Of a stretch of DNA of 43,527 nucleotides, positions 15,208 through 29,259 are shown in pieces. How positions within the stretch are numbered: the stretch's first letter is position 1; every line of letters begins with the position of its first letter. The position numbers were made by a program, and so were the translations under genes. Source of the stretch: Lachnospiraceae bacterium (GTDB lineage: Bacteria; Bacillota; Clostridia; Lachnospirales; Lachnospiraceae); NCBI GenBank assembly GCA_024403485.1, contig JAKSRT010000006.1:1-43527 (forward strand), given 5' to 3'. The notes under the pieces are model-generated. The model was not told where the DNA came from. It made no database searches and was given only the letters and a program-made list of their open reading frames with translations.

Positions 15208-16236
15208 TTACTGGTATCTTCGGAAAACATCATAGGTGACTTTGCTGATAGCCTCTGCTATTATCAAACATCCTTCGTTATTTGGATGAAGACCGTCTTT
15301 CAAATATTTTCCACAGTTATCAGCAGTAATCGAAGTATAGAATCTAAGATCTATGCAGGGAAGATGTTTTTCATCCGATACTGAATGAACTGCATTAACA
15401 TAATCCTGTTCCACATGCAGTCTTCCGTTTAAATCCATACCAAGGGAAAACGCCTCGTGGTACATAGGAACAGAAGTAATAATATGAGCTTCAGGATATA
15501 CATCCATTATTCTTTCTATGCAAGTACGATATGCATCTTCAAATGAAAAGCCTGCTCCATCGGCTTCTAACGGCGTTGCCATTGAATAATCATTTATACA
15601 GCAATCGAAGAATATATACAATTCTCTGTTTGTATGATCATCTGCAAAAAACTTTTGAAGATCACGGTCCATAACATCGCTTTCATGCTCGTCGATAGTA
15701 TACTGTGACAAAAATGCCTCTGTCGCCTCCTGCATACTGCACCAGTCAGCCATTTGGAATGACGAACACATTCCGCCGCGTGATATGTTGTAAGTTCTTG
15801 CTTTAGTATAAGCAGCAACCATATTGGGAATGGAATAAGGTCCATCATTATTCTCAAATATACTGTCACCAAGAAAAACAAAATCACAACCTTCAAATGC
15901 CTGATATGCGGTTGTTGTTATCTGCGGAATAAATGTATCAACATACTCATCTGAATCGTCTTTTACATAAGAAACAGATGTGTCTTCCGGATTATCCATG
16001 TCCGTAGACGGCACTGTCTCAGTTGAAGATGTGTCTTCCACAGAGGGAATTTCCTCAATAGAAGGTATCTGCTGTGAAACCGTCTGCTCTGATATCTCTG
16101 CCACAACGGAATCGACAGGTTCCTGCTTCTTTTCACCTATAGCGCCCATAATTGACTTAATGATCAAAAAGTAGCACAATCCTCCAACCAATAAAATAAG
16201 AATAATGCCTATTGCTAAATCATTTTTCTTTTTCAC
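15208..16236 (-). CDS. Membrane-anchored SGNH/GDSL-family hydrolase
   Basis: A 342-residue protein. Residues 8-28 form an uncleaved signal anchor. Residues 38-100 are a low-complexity Ser/Thr/Glu-rich linker, and the SGNH domain follows outside the cell. The catalytic blocks are FLGDS (Ser125), the oxyanion Gly in RGGM, Asn in CINDY, and DGLHPN with Asp314 and His317. The family removes acyl or acetyl groups from carbohydrates or lipids; the substrate is unknown. It begins at GTG 16236 with AGGGGTGAG upstream. rfbD ends 42 bases before it, suggesting co-transcription and a role at the cell surface. Confidence 0.85.
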   Translation of the reverse strand: MKKKNDLAIGIILILLVGGLCYFLIIKSIMGAIGEKKQEPVDSVVAEISEQTVSQQIPSIEEIPSVEDTSSTETVPSTDMDNPEDTSVSYVKDDSDEYVDTFIPQITTTAYQAFEGCDFVFLGDSIFENNDGPYSIPNMVAAYTKARTYNISRGGMCSSFQMADWCSMQEATEAFLSQYTIDEHESDVMDRDLQKFFADDHTNRELYIFFDCCINDYSMATPLEADGAGFSFEDAYRTCIERIMDVYPEAHIITSVPMYHEAFSLGMDLNGRLHVEQDYVNAVHSVSDEKHLPCIDLRFYTSITADNCGKYLKDGLHPNNEGCLIIAEAISKVTYDVFRRYQ

Positions 16237-16278
16237 AATCTCACCCCTTTCACATGAAATAAGTAAAACAAATCATCT

Positions 16279-17130
16279 TTATTCCATCTTCTTTAATTCA
16301 TTTAAATATCTTTTCAGCGCATCCTGCCAGGACGGTAGGCGTTCAAAGCCGTTTTGATCAAGCTTATCCTTCGACATTCTCGAATTTGAAGGTCTTTTAG
16401 CCTTTGCCGGATATTCTGCACTGGAAACAGGCTTAACTTTCATATCTATACCTGCCTGTTTAAAAATTTCACAGGCAAACTCATACCATGAAATGATTCC
16501 CTCATTGGTTGCATGATAAAAACCGTATTTATCCGTAATAACCATATCCACCAAAAGTCTTGCGAGATCATATGTATAAGTTGGTGAGCCAAACTGATCA
16601 TTTACAACCGATATTTCATTTCTTGTTTTAGCCAGATTTAACATGGTTTTTATAAAGTTCTTACCGTTAATACCAAATACCCATGCTATTCTCACAATGA
16701 AATATTTGTCAAGATTGCTGCAGACCGCAAGTTCGCCTTCATATTTAGTCTGTCCGTACACATTTAAAGGCGTCTGCTTATCATCAGGCTCCCAAGGTCT
16801 TGTTCCCTGGCCGTCAAACACATAATCCGTGCTTATATAAATCATCTTACAATCCAGTTCTTTGCAAACCTTGGCGATATTTTCTGTCCCATCCCGGTTT
16901 ACCCTACGGCATATTTCTTCGTTGTCTTCAGCAGCATCTACCGCTGTATAAGCAGCGCAGTGAATGACTGCATCAGGATTGATCTCTTTGATTACCTTGT
17001 TGACACTTTCCGGATTGGTAATATCCATCTCCTCAATATCAACACCAACAGCCTCAATTTTTCTTGATGTCAGTTCATTTACAACATCATATCCAAGCTG
17101 TCCCTTAACGCCGGTAACTAAAACCTTCAT
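16279..17130 (-). CDS. rfbD: dTDP-4-dehydrorhamnose reductase
   Basis: Reduces dTDP-4-keto-L-rhamnose to dTDP-L-rhamnose, the donor for rhamnose-containing wall polysaccharides. The 283-residue SDR-type protein has the nucleotide loop GVKGQLG (7-13), IHCAAYTAVDAAE, the ISTDYVFDG motif (Ser100/Thr101), and the catalytic Tyr125-x3-Lys129 in YGQTKYEGE. The C-terminal RPSNSRMSKDKL is also typical. AAGGAG lies before ATG 17130. It stands apart from rfbA, rfbB and rfbC, which are not in the window. The SGNH hydrolase gene follows 42 bases on. No strong terminator separates it from the upstream lacZ. Confidence 0.93.
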   Translation of the reverse strand: MKVLVTGVKGQLGYDVVNELTSRKIEAVGVDIEEMDITNPESVNKVIKEINPDAVIHCAAYTAVDAAEDNEEICRRVNRDGTENIAKVCKELDCKMIYISTDYVFDGQGTRPWEPDDKQTPLNVYGQTKYEGELAVCSNLDKYFIVRIAWVFGINGKNFIKTMLNLAKTRNEISVVNDQFGSPTYTYDLARLLVDMVITDKYGFYHATNEGIISWYEFACEIFKQAGIDMKVKPVSSAEYPAKAKRPSNSRMSKDKLDQNGFERLPSWQDALKRYLNELKKME

Positions 17131-17199
17131 GGAAAAATCTCCTTACAAACGTTCAATATAATATAAACATAAAATTATTAAGTAATTCTTTAGTTACTA

Positions 17200-21184
<3,985 letters not shown>

Positions 21185-21185
<1 letters not shown>

Positions 21186-22480
21186 CAGTCACCGTAAAAG
21201 CCTTCTACAAGCTTTATCATGTCTTCAATATCATATGCCCCCATGGTTTCAACACTTGAATGCATCGCGAGCTGTGCAAGGCCAATATCAACCGTATTAA
21301 TCGAAACATGAGAAGTTGATATATTTCCAAGGGTCGAACCGCCTCGAACATCCGAATTGTTAACGAAATTCTGAAGTCTGACCCCTGCCTTCTTTGCTAT
21401 ACTCCTTATTTTTGCGGAGCTGAAGCCATCGGTTGTGTAATGCTGGTTAGCATTGAATTTAACCACAACCCCACCATTTATTATCGGACGGTTAACAATA
21501 TCCGCCTTTCCGGGCATTGCAGGGTGTACCGCATGCGCATTATCGGCAGAAACCGCAAAACTGTCTGCAAGCATTCTCAAGTAGTCCGTTCTTGACAAGG
21601 AAAGCGCTTCCGAAATTCTAAACAGCACATCTTCAAGGAATGTCGAATCCGCACCGCGCGCCGTACCACTTCCAACCTCTTCGTTATCAAATACCGCAAA
21701 AACATTTATATATTCACCGTCAGAAAACGACTCATTTCCGGTATCCAAGCCGGCAAATGCACTGAGTCCGGCATATACACAGGCCTGGTCATCAAGTCTT
21801 GGTGATAAAACAAATTCATCCTTAGGTCCCAGGAAAGTACCTTTCTGCCTTGCATAAACAAAAAGATCGGATCCAAGAATTTCCTCCTTTTTAAGTCCTG
21901 CTGCCGCTGCAACAGCAGATTCCATGGTTTCTTTATCGTCGGAGGATTTAAAAACAGGCAGCATATCGGTTTGTGCCTTGTACTCATAGCCCGAATTAAT
22001 CGATGTGTTCATATGAACCGCTACATTAGGTATTACAAGAAGATCTCTGTCAATGTTTACGAGCTTCCCTGTAAGTTCTCCGTTCTTCTCATATATAACC
22101 CTTCCGGCAACCGAAAGAGGTCTGTCCAGCCAGCTTGATAAAATCATTCCGCCATACTTTTCCGTATTGACCCTTACAAGACCAAATTCGTTGTTAAGTT
22201 CAGACTTTTCCTTAAGCTTAAATGCAGGGGAATCCGAATGAGCTGAATAAATGTGAAATCCTTTTATTTTATTGCAATTGGGAATTCTGAATGCAACAAT
22301 CGACGAATCTCCTCTTGTAACATATCCCTTCATTCCATTCCAAAGCTTCCAGCTGTCCTTCTCCGAATATTCAGAGAAACTGTCCTTTTCAAGGGTTTCT
22401 TTAATGTTCTCTATAACATGAAAAGGGGTAGGACTTTTGTCTATAAATTTAAGCATATTTACTGCTGTTTTCTTTTTCAT
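21185..22480 (-). CDS. M18 family aminopeptidase
   Basis: A 431-residue cytosolic zinc aminopeptidase of the M18 (aspartyl aminopeptidase/ApeB) family. The metal-binding and catalytic motifs run in order: IYSAHSDSPAFKLK (His81, Asp83), LSPRLDDQACVYAG, VFDNEEVGSGTARGADSTF, SADNAHAVHP, and the C-terminal STSHVSINTVDIGLAQLAMHSSVETMG. It removes N-terminal residues from peptides; substrate preference cannot be read. GGAG lies 7-8 bases before ATG 22480. Its stop shares a base with the AraC start. Sharing an operon with an AraC regulator and lacZ is unusual. Confidence 0.93.
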
Positions 22481-22568
22481 CGCGTGTCTCCAATAGGCTG
22501 ATAATAGAGTATAAACAGAACTTTTTTCTCTTTTGCATTATCTTTTATTATATACTTTTTCAATCAAA

Positions 22569-22597
22569 AAAGGAACGGAAAAACCTTCCGTTCCTTT
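22569..22597 (-). terminator. Intrinsic terminator of the FKBP/trigger-factor-like gene
   Basis: AAAGGAACGGAA (22569-22580) pairs with TTCCGTTCCTTT (22586-22597), a 12-base perfect stem with a 5-base loop. On the minus strand it ends in a T6 run and follows the foldase stop by 15 bases. Confidence 0.92.
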
Positions 22598-22612
22598 CAA
22601 ACTTTACACTTA

Positions 22613-23875
22613 TTACTGAATAGTAGCATTCTCCTTGATAAATTCAAGCGCTGCGATTCTCATGGCAAGAGCCTTAATATATGCAGGACCGCAAGCTTCG
22701 GTATCAACGCCGGACATCTTTATCATGGTCTCTGCTTCGCTGTACTGATCATCAGTAACAGAAAGATTGTTATTCTTGAATACAGATTCGTAAGTCATTG
22801 TCTGTGCACAGTTTGTCTTTGCACGGCTCTTAAGATCCTTCTGATATTCAGCATCGGTCATACCGGTAAAGTCAGAGAAGCTGCCGTACAGAGAATAACC
22901 TAACATCTGAGAATAATAACTGTTGTAGTAGTTGTAGGTCTGTTCATCGCTGTAATAAAGAAGTGACTGCTCATTCTTAAGGAATGACTTAGGCATCTTG
23001 GATGCTTCCGCATTTTCTGAAATATAGGTGGTAATATATGTTTCAAGATTATTTTCTTCTCCGCGTTCCTTGTAATATGCGCGAAGTTCTTCAACCGTAT
23101 TGGCTCTGTCACTGCACTTTTCCGCAACAAATTCATCGGTAAGCTCAGGGGTGACAACAATGCTGTTTACCGTACATTCAAATACAGCAGCCTTGCCTGC
23201 CACTTCCGCATTCTGATAATCTTCGGGGAAAGTAACATTAACTGTTACCTGGTCTCCGGGATGAGTTCCGATAAGTTGATCTTCAAAACCGGGTATAAAA
23301 TTGCCTGAACCGATTTCAAGATTATAACCTGCACCGTTTGAACTTCCGCCTTCAAATGCAACACCGTCAATCGAACCGTCATAGTCAAGATTAATGGTAT
23401 CACCGCTTGCTACTGTAAGGCTTGAATCTGTTGATTCGCTCTTATATGTAGAAAGAAGAGAATCAATATCTGCCTGAACCTGTTCATCACTGTATGCAAT
23501 TTCTGCTGCAGGAACAGAAAGGTTTGAAAGACCAAGATCCTTTACTGTCGAAAGGTCCTCACCCTTTATGTATCCGTCAGCGTCAAGCCCTGCGCTGTAA
23601 TTATTTGCGGGAGTAATTGTATTGGCCGACTGAATAATACCGAGAACAATTGCGGCAATAAATGCACCGGCAATGACAATACCGATTACTGTTTCAACAA
23701 TTTTTCCAAGGGTTGCTTTTCTTTTGGAAGCCTTTACTTCTGCTTTTCTTGCTTCACGCTTAGCCCAGCTCTTGCTGACTTCTTCGGACTTTTCGCCCTT
23801 TACTTCCATCTTTTCGATTAATTCATCAGAAGAATCTTTTACTTCTTCAATAACGTCTTTAACTTCTTCACTCAT
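22613..23875 (-). CDS. Membrane-anchored FKBP-type peptidyl-prolyl isomerase, trigger-factor-like
   Basis: A 420-residue foldase. The N-terminal 55 residues are charged and cytoplasmic. A single membrane helix (about 58-80) is followed by an extracytoplasmic FKBP domain (about 150-245; DTINLDYDGSIDGVAFEGG ... IPGFEDQLIGTHPGDQVTVNVTFP), then a trigger-factor-C-like helical region. It probably isomerises prolines in, and chaperones, exported proteins. I use ATG 23875 (MSEEVKDVIEE) because GGAGG lies 7 bases upstream; a TTG 36 bases earlier reads in frame without a good site. Unlike cytosolic trigger factor it lacks the ribosome-binding N-domain. It has its own promoter and terminator. Confidence 0.85.
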   Translation of the reverse strand: MSEEVKDVIEEVKDSSDELIEKMEVKGEKSEEVSKSWAKREARKAEVKASKRKATLGKIVETVIGIVIAGAFIAAIVLGIIQSANTITPANNYSAGLDADGYIKGEDLSTVKDLGLSNLSVPAAEIAYSDEQVQADIDSLLSTYKSESTDSSLTVASGDTINLDYDGSIDGVAFEGGSSNGAGYNLEIGSGNFIPGFEDQLIGTHPGDQVTVNVTFPEDYQNAEVAGKAAVFECTVNSIVVTPELTDEFVAEKCSDRANTVEELRAYYKERGEENNLETYITTYISENAEASKMPKSFLKNEQSLLYYSDEQTYNYYNSYYSQMLGYSLYGSFSDFTGMTDAEYQKDLKSRAKTNCAQTMTYESVFKNNNLSVTDDQYSEAETMIKMSGVDTEACGPAYIKALAMRIAALEFIKENATIQ

Positions 23876-23921
23876 TGGTATATCCTCCGCATAACTTAAT
23901 GCTTTGCTCAAGCACTTTAAC

Positions 23922-23950
23922 AGTATACTGTTTTTTCTTTGTATAGTAAA
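23922..23950 (-). promoter_or_regulatory. Promoter and palindrome upstream of the FKBP gene
   Basis: On the minus strand TTTACT (23945-23950) and TATACT (23922-23927) are 17 bases apart. The -10 box sits inside the perfect palindrome AACAGTATACTGTT (23919-23932), which could be a repressor site. Confidence 0.5.
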
Positions 23951-23978
23951 TCAGATAAATATGAAAAAACTTTTAAAT

Positions 23979-25055
23979 TTAGTTCTGGTTCTGCATCTTA
24001 AGAAGCTTTGCAGCCTGATCTGCCGCAATAAGGCTGTCAAGAATAGGATCAATATCCCCGTTTAATATGCCTTCAAGGTTATGGGATGTAAATCCGATTC
24101 TGTGGTCTGTAACACGGCTCTGAGGGAAATTATAGGTTCTGATTTTTTCGGATCTGTCACCGGTTCCTATCTGGCTTCTTCTAAGTTCTGCCTCTTCGTC
24201 ATGCTGCTTTTGAAGCTCTATATCATAAAGCTTTGCACGAAGAAGTGCGAAAGCCTTTTCCTTGTTCTGAAGCTGTGACTTCTCAGTCTGTGAATATACC
24301 ACTATTCCCGTAGGATAATGGGTAAGACGAACGGCTGAGTCGGTTGTGTTGACACACTGTCCACCGTTACCGGAAGCTCTCATTACGTCAATACGAATAT
24401 CCTTGTCATCGATAACAACATCGACATCCTCTACTTCAGGCATAACCGCAACGGAAATTGTTGAGGTATGAATACGTCCGCCTGACTCTGTTTCGGGAAC
24501 TCGCTGAACTCTGTGAACACCGGATTCATACTTAAGCTTTGAGTATGCCCCGTTTCCTGTAACCATAAAGTTTACGGCTTTCATACCGCCTATACCTATA
24601 TCGTCCACATTCATGGTTTCAACTTTCCAATGCTGCTTTTCGGAGAAGTGCACATACATTCTGTATATTTCCGCAGCAAATAAAGCAGCCTCATCACCGC
24701 CGGCACCGGCACGTATTTCAACGATAACGTTTTTGTCGTCATTGGGATCCTTAGGTAAAAGAAGAATCTTAAGTTCCTGCTCAAGAGCCTCAACGCTGTC
24801 TTTAGCTTCCGCCAACTCTTCTTTGAGCATTTCTCTCATTTCCTCATCGGATTCTTCGTCAAGCATTATAAGAGAATCCTCAATGTCCTGCTTAGCCTTC
24901 TTATATTTTTTATAAGCCTCCACAATAGGTGTAAGGTCACTTTGCTCCTTCATAAGAGAGCGGAACCTGTTCTGGTTATCGGTAACACCTGGTTCTGATA
25001 ACTCATTTAAGATTTCGTCGAATCTTCTTAAAAGATCCTCAAGTTTATCAAACAT
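23979..25055 (-). CDS. prfA: Peptide chain release factor 1
   Basis: Recognises UAA and UAG stop codons and triggers peptide release on the ribosome. The 358-residue protein carries GGQ (231-233, in [11 protein letters not shown]) for hydrolysis and the RF1-type recognition tripeptide as Pro-Glu-Thr (187-189 in [15 protein letters not shown]), where E. coli has Pro-Ala-Thr. There is no internal frameshift, so it is RF1 rather than RF2. GGAAGGA lies before ATG 25055. It overlaps the end of prmC by 8 bases; PrmC methylates the Gln of GGQ, so the pair is functionally matched. Confidence 0.96.
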   Translation of the reverse strand: MFDKLEDLLRRFDEILNELSEPGVTDNQNRFRSLMKEQSDLTPIVEAYKKYKKAKQDIEDSLIMLDEESDEEMREMLKEELAEAKDSVEALEQELKILLLPKDPNDDKNVIVEIRAGAGGDEAALFAAEIYRMYVHFSEKQHWKVETMNVDDIGIGGMKAVNFMVTGNGAYSKLKYESGVHRVQRVPETESGGRIHTSTISVAVMPEVEDVDVVIDDKDIRIDVMRASGNGGQCVNTTDSAVRLTHYPTGIVVYSQTEKSQLQNKEKAFALLRAKLYDIELQKQHDEEAELRRSQIGTGDRSEKIRTYNFPQSRVTDHRIGFTSHNLEGILNGDIDPILDSLIAADQAAKLLKMQNQN

Positions 25056-25887
25056 CTATCTTTTTCCTTCCTGTAACTACGCGGTCAAGTCCGCACAAAT
25101 CCTTCTTTATACAAACATCTGTAAAACCTGCGCTGACCAGCATATCCGACACAAGCTTACCCTGATCGCAGCCTATTTCAAAAGCGAGCAACCCTCCCTG
25201 CTTTAAATGTCCGGGAGCCGCCGCTATTATATTTCTGTAAAACGTAACACCGTCTTCTTTACCGTTTAACGCTATAAAGGGGTCATAATCCCTTACTTCT
25301 GGCATCAGTTCTTCTATTTCGCAGGTTCTTATGTACGGCGGATTTGATACTATAATATCAAATACTCCGCAAACCTTATCAAACAAATCACTTTCAATAA
25401 AATCCGCTTCAATACCAAGTCTGTGCGCATTTTCTTTTGCCACTTCCAATGCTTTTTCACTGATATCGACGCCAACGCCCGTACAGTCATTGGAATAGTT
25501 AAGAAGACTCAAAAGAATGCAGCCCGATCCCGTACACATATCAAGAATGCTCATTCCGTCATGCAGTTCAAGAAGGACTTCTTCCACAAGAGTTTCCGTA
25601 TCGGCTCTCGGAATAAGGACATCCCTATTCACGCAAAAATCCAGGCCCATAAAGCCCTGGATGCCTGTCAGATGCTGAAGCGGAATATGTGTTGAGCGTT
25701 TCTTTATAAGTCTTAAATACTCCACTTCGCATTCATCGGTTATTTCGCGCTCCGGAAAAGCCAGCAAAGCCGTCCTGTCGGTGTTGCAGACAAATTCCAG
25801 AAGAATCCTTGCGTCATTCAAATAATTATCGATTTCTGCCGCCTTTAAGATAAGGCTACCCTTATCGTAAGCTTCTTTATAAGTCAT
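25048..25887 (-). CDS. prmC: Release factor glutamine methyltransferase
   Basis: Methylates the Gln of the GGQ motif in release factors, using SAM. The protein is 279 residues when started at ATG 25887 ([10 protein letters not shown]), which matches family length; the longer in-frame reading would run well inside the upstream gene. The N-terminal helical domain (1-85) is followed by a Rossmann fold with LDMCTGSGC (115-123) and the diagnostic SNPPYI (NPPY 182-185). The ribosome site is weak (GGAAA), consistent with translational coupling: the start overlaps the DUF1385 gene by 11 bases, and the stop overlaps prfA by 8. Confidence 0.95.
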   Translation of the reverse strand: MTYKEAYDKGSLILKAAEIDNYLNDARILLEFVCNTDRTALLAFPEREITDECEVEYLRLIKKRSTHIPLQHLTGIQGFMGLDFCVNRDVLIPRADTETLVEEVLLELHDGMSILDMCTGSGCILLSLLNYSNDCTGVGVDISEKALEVAKENAHRLGIEADFIESDLFDKVCGVFDIIVSNPPYIRTCEIEELMPEVRDYDPFIALNGKEDGVTFYRNIIAAAPGHLKQGGLLAFEIGCDQGKLVSDMLVSAGFTDVCIKKDLCGLDRVVTGRKKIDV

Positions 25888-26842
25888 TTTCCGTCTTTTT
25901 TCCAAAATGTTCTTCTTTAAAGTCTCTCCAGTCGAAAACAGCTTCAACCGCAGCGATGGCAACTTCAATCATATCCTCATCAGGTTCCTTGGTTGTTAAT
26001 CTTTGTACAAGCAAACCGGGTGCAGAAATAATTTTAACGATAATATTATCAAACCGACCGGCCAGTCTTAATACTTCATAAGAAATACCCGCGATTACGG
26101 GAACCAGCAAAAGTCTGATTACAAGTCTTAACAGTCTGTTATCAACTCTTATAAAGAAGAAAAGAACCACACTGATAAGTACGACAAAAAGAAGGAAGCT
26201 TGTTCCGCATCTTCTGTGAAGTCTTGACGACTTCTTAACGTTTTCAACTGTAAGATCCCTGCCTCTTTCAATGCAGTTAATACACTTATGCTCGGCTCCG
26301 TGGTATTTATAAACCCTCTTTATATCTTTATTAATTGATATAAGTACAACATAAAGAAGAAATACCGCAATTCTGATAAGCCCTTCAATCATAGCAATAA
26401 AGCTTTCGTTTCTGACATCTTTGGTAAGCAAATCAGTAAGAACCAGCGGAAGCACAATGAACATCGCTACAGCTATTGCTATTGCAAATATTGTCACAAG
26501 AGAAGTAAGAACCTTTTCGGTTTTTCCCTTAAACACCTTCTGCATCGCCTTGTCGAACTTGGTTTCCTGAGACTCTTCCTCGTCGTAAAACTCAGCGGAA
26601 TAATTAAGCACCTTCATTCCGAGAACAAGGGAGTCGATAAAATTGAGCACACCTCGAACAAAAGGAACCTTCTTCCACACAGGAGCTTTAACCACACCGG
26701 TATATTCATCGATATCCACTTCGATTTCGCCGTCGGGTTTTCTTACAGCCACCGAATATTTATCTTTATTTTTCATCATAATGCCTTCAAGCACAGCCTG
26801 ACCGCCGATACCCGAATAGCATTTTTTCTTATTTTTCGCCAT
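25877..26842 (-). CDS. DUF1385 membrane protein
   Basis: A 321-residue protein of the DUF1385 family (predicted metal-dependent membrane enzyme). It starts MAKNKKKCYSGIGGQAVLEGIMM, the family signature. About four membrane helices lie at residues 115-180 and 220-265, with the conserved HGAEHKCINCIERG and SRLHRRCGTSFLLFV between and before them. These His/Cys motifs would suit a metal site. The biochemical function is unknown. ATG 26842 has GAGG 6 bases upstream; the longer frame is unsupported. It follows rpmE and overlaps prmC, an arrangement frequent in Clostridia. Confidence 0.9.
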   Translation of the reverse strand: MAKNKKKCYSGIGGQAVLEGIMMKNKDKYSVAVRKPDGEIEVDIDEYTGVVKAPVWKKVPFVRGVLNFIDSLVLGMKVLNYSAEFYDEEESQETKFDKAMQKVFKGKTEKVLTSLVTIFAIAIAVAMFIVLPLVLTDLLTKDVRNESFIAMIEGLIRIAVFLLYVVLISINKDIKRVYKYHGAEHKCINCIERGRDLTVENVKKSSRLHRRCGTSFLLFVVLISVVLFFFIRVDNRLLRLVIRLLLVPVIAGISYEVLRLAGRFDNIIVKIISAPGLLVQRLTTKEPDEDMIEVAIAAVEAVFDWRDFKEEHFGKKTENDL

Positions 26843-26908
26843 AGAATCCTCGTTGGGGGTAAACCCTGCAATAAAATGTATATTATATTCAGGTCCCATA
26901 ATACAATT

Positions 26909-26934
26909 TAAGGTTGAGATTTCTCTCAACCTTA
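26909..26934 (-). terminator. Hairpin between rpmE and the DUF1385 gene
   Basis: TAAGGTTGAGA (26909-26919) pairs with TCTCAACCTTA (26924-26934), 11 perfect pairs with a 4-base loop. On the minus strand it is followed by AATTGTATT rather than a solid T-run, so it is probably a leaky terminator or processing site that reduces downstream expression. Confidence 0.5.
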
Positions 26935-26948
26935 AACACTAAGATTAC

Positions 26949-27155
26949 TTATTTAGACTCAATACCATACTTCTTATTGAACTTATCTACACGGCCGTCA
27001 GTTCTGTTAGCCTTCTGCTGACCTGTATAGAATGAATGGCACTTAGAGCAAACTTCTACGTGAATCTCTGACTTTGTGCTGCCTACTACAAATGTGTTAC
27101 CACAGTTGCAGGTTACGGTTGCCTGATAATAATCAGGATGAATTCCTTCTCTCAT
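26949..27155 (-). CDS. rpmE: 50S ribosomal protein L31
   Basis: A 68-residue ribosomal protein of the large subunit, which helps form bridge B1 with the small subunit. It begins [20 protein letters not shown] and has four cysteines (CNCG and VCSKC), so it is the zinc-binding L31 form. It ends [12 protein letters not shown] use ATG 27155 because AGAGGTG is 7 bases upstream; an in-frame GTG 9 bases earlier overlaps that site. It has its own promoter after rho. Confidence 0.97.
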   Translation of the reverse strand: MREGIHPDYYQATVTCNCGNTFVVGSTKSEIHVEVCSKCHSFYTGQQKANRTDGRVDKFNKKYGIESK

Positions 27156-27224
27156 TATTTTCACCTCTTCTGTATATTAAATGTTATGTTCTCATCCGCT
27201 ACTGCTCAAATGAACAGCGAATGT

Positions 27225-27253
27225 ATTGTAACACAGCAAAATCAAGTGTGCAA
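27225..27253 (-). promoter_or_regulatory. Promoter of rpmE
   Basis: On the minus strand TTGCAC (27248-27253) and TACAAT (27225-27230) are 17 bases apart. Transcription would start near 27218, leaving a leader of about 60 bases that contains a small hairpin. Confidence 0.65.
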
Positions 27254-27319
27254 GTACTAAATGCAAACATTTTTCTTTTGGCAAAAGTTACTTCACTCTG
27301 CAAAATAACATTTCGCTTA

Positions 27320-29185
27320 TCAGAAAATGTGAATCTTGTTTACCATGTGAATAAAATCCTGGTTTCCGCGGGTTTTTGAAAACATATCAAGAATTCTGTC
27401 CACAGTCTCTTCGGGCTTAAGTCCGTTAATGCCCTTTCTCAATGAATTAACTGCCCCGATTTCTTCGGGAGTAAGGAGCAGATCATCTCGTCTGGTTCCT
27501 GACTTGGCAATATCAATTGCAGGGAAAATGCGGCGTTCGGAAAGTTTTCTGTCAAGAACCATTTCCATGTTACCTGTTCCCTTGAATTCTTCATATACCA
27601 CATCATCCATCTTGGATCCGGTCTCAACCAGTGCGGTTGCAAGAATCGTTAAGCTTCCGCCTTCTCTCATATTTCGTGCTGCACCAAAGAAACGTTTGGG
27701 CATATGAAGTGCAGCAGGATCAAGACCACCGGAGAGCGTACGTCCACTTGGGGGAACGGTAAGGTTGTAAGCTCTGGTCAGTCTTGTGATTGAATCAAGA
27801 AGAATCATTACATCCTTATGATGTTCAACAAGTCGCTTTGCACGCTCAATTACCATTTCCGATACTCTTTTGTGATGCTCGGGGAGTTCATCAAATGTTG
27901 AGTAAATAACTTCAACATTGGGACCTTCAATAGCTTCTTTGATATCGGTTACTTCTTCGGGTCTTTCATCTATTAAAAGAATAATCATATGAATTTCGGG
28001 ATTATTTCTTTTTACCGATTTTGCCACTTCCTTAAGAAGCGTAGTCTTACCGGCTTTCGGAGGAGAAACAATCATTCCTCGCTGACCCTTACCGACGGGA
28101 CTTAAAAGATCCATTACCCTCATTGCCACGGAAGAACCGGGAGTTTCCAGGCGGATTCTGTGGTCCGGGAAAATAGGTGTCATATCTTCAAAGTTTCCGC
28201 GGCTTTTGATAACCTCAGGGCTGTATCCGTTAACACTTCTTAAATAAAGAAGCGCTGAAAATTTCTCGTTCTGAGTTTTAATTCTCTTATTACCGTCTAT
28301 AATATCGCCGGTTTTTAAACCGAATTTTCTGATTTGGCCGGGTGCAACATAAACGTCGTCGGCCCCGGGCAGGAAGTTATCGCATCTGATAAAGCCGTAG
28401 CCTTCAGGCATTACCTCGAGAATACCGTGAGCATTTACGCCACTGTCCAGGTTTTCATCGGCATCTTCCGGCTTGTCAAATGTTTTTCCGTATATTCTGG
28501 CTTCGGGACGAACCTCATAGGCTTCGGCTTTTTCGGATTCGTTTTTTTCATAAGCGGTGGTTTCGTTCTTTTCTCCGTCACCCTGTCCGTTTTCAGGCTT
28601 ATCGGACTTTCGGGTGGTTCTCACTACCACTCTTTTATTGGAAGGCTTTTCAGAATCATTCACATTATTTGAAGCAGCTTCATTCTTATTCTCTGAAGCA
28701 TCCGATGTCGTAAGGGCAGGACTACTCTCGTCCTCAGCCCCATTCACGTTTTCCGGTGCTTTTGTTTCAGCAGCGGAAGCGCCCTTTGATGATGTCTTTT
28801 TAGCAGGCTTTGCTTTATCGTCATTACCGGCTGTTTCTTCGTCGTTATCGGTCTCTTTAGCCTTTTTGCGTCTTGCATTCGCTTTCACTTCGGGATTTTC
28901 TTCCTCGACTTTCTTCTCAGCGGGTAAATCTTCCGAGTTTTTTTCCTCTTCAGTTTTTACACTTTTGGCTGTTTTCTTTTCCGATGAGGTCTTAGCCTTT
29001 TTTACGGTCTTTTTTTCTTCCCCATCCGATTTCTGTGCAGCAGGGGCAGCGGCGTCCTCGGCATCTTTAGCCACCATAGCATCAATAATCGCAGCCTTAT
29101 CCATTTTGGTAATGCCTTTAATTCCACGAATTTTAGCTATTTCTTTTAAATCCTTAAGTTCCAGGGTTTCGTACTTTTCGCGCAT
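27320..29185 (-). CDS. rho: Transcription termination factor Rho with long disordered insertion
   Basis: Hexameric RNA-dependent ATPase that ends transcription. It is 621 residues, about 200 longer than E. coli Rho. Residues 1-40 form the helical Rho_N domain. Residues 41 to about 248 are low-complexity, rich in Lys, Glu, Ala, Asn and Ser, and predicted disordered. The RNA-binding cold-shock-like domain follows (250-320; [19 protein letters not shown]), then the ATPase with Walker [10 protein letters not shown] (Lys380), [13 protein letters not shown], Walker B MILLDS and the Q/R-loop region. GAGGAGG lies before ATG 29185. The bicyclomycin-binding region looks conserved. It is transcribed from a strong promoter divergent from DUF4364. 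Confidence 0.97.
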   Translation of the reverse strand: MREKYETLELKDLKEIAKIRGIKGITKMDKAAIIDAMVAKDAEDAAAPAAQKSDGEEKKTVKKAKTSSEKKTAKSVKTEEEKNSEDLPAEKKVEEENPEVKANARRKKAKETDNDEETAGNDDKAKPAKKTSSKGASAAETKAPENVNGAEDESSPALTTSDASENKNEAASNNVNDSEKPSNKRVVVRTTRKSDKPENGQGDGEKNETTAYEKNESEKAEAYEVRPEARIYGKTFDKPEDADENLDSGVNAHGILEVMPEGYGFIRCDNFLPGADDVYVAPGQIRKFGLKTGDIIDGNKRIKTQNEKFSALLYLRSVNGYSPEVIKSRGNFEDMTPIFPDHRIRLETPGSSVAMRVMDLLSPVGKGQRGMIVSPPKAGKTTLLKEVAKSVKRNNPEIHMIILLIDERPEEVTDIKEAIEGPNVEVIYSTFDELPEHHKRVSEMVIERAKRLVEHHKDVMILLDSITRLTRAYNLTVPPSGRTLSGGLDPAALHMPKRFFGAARNMREGGSLTILATALVETGSKMDDVVYEEFKGTGNMEMVLDRKLSERRIFPAIDIAKSGTRRDDLLLTPEEIGAVNSLRKGINGLKPEETVDRILDMFSKTRGNQDFIHMVNKIHIF

Positions 29186-29259
29186 CTTTTCCTCCTCTTA
29201 TGCACTTTTAATAATTGAATGGGAAAACTTTTGATAAAAACAGAAATTGATTTGATATC

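Noticed and set aside
28557-29234. Plus-strand open frame of 225 codons opposite the rho insertion
   Set aside because: It is the complement of the repetitive Lys/Glu/Ala-rich part of rho, gives a Ser/Phe-rich product with no ribosome site, and crosses the rho start.
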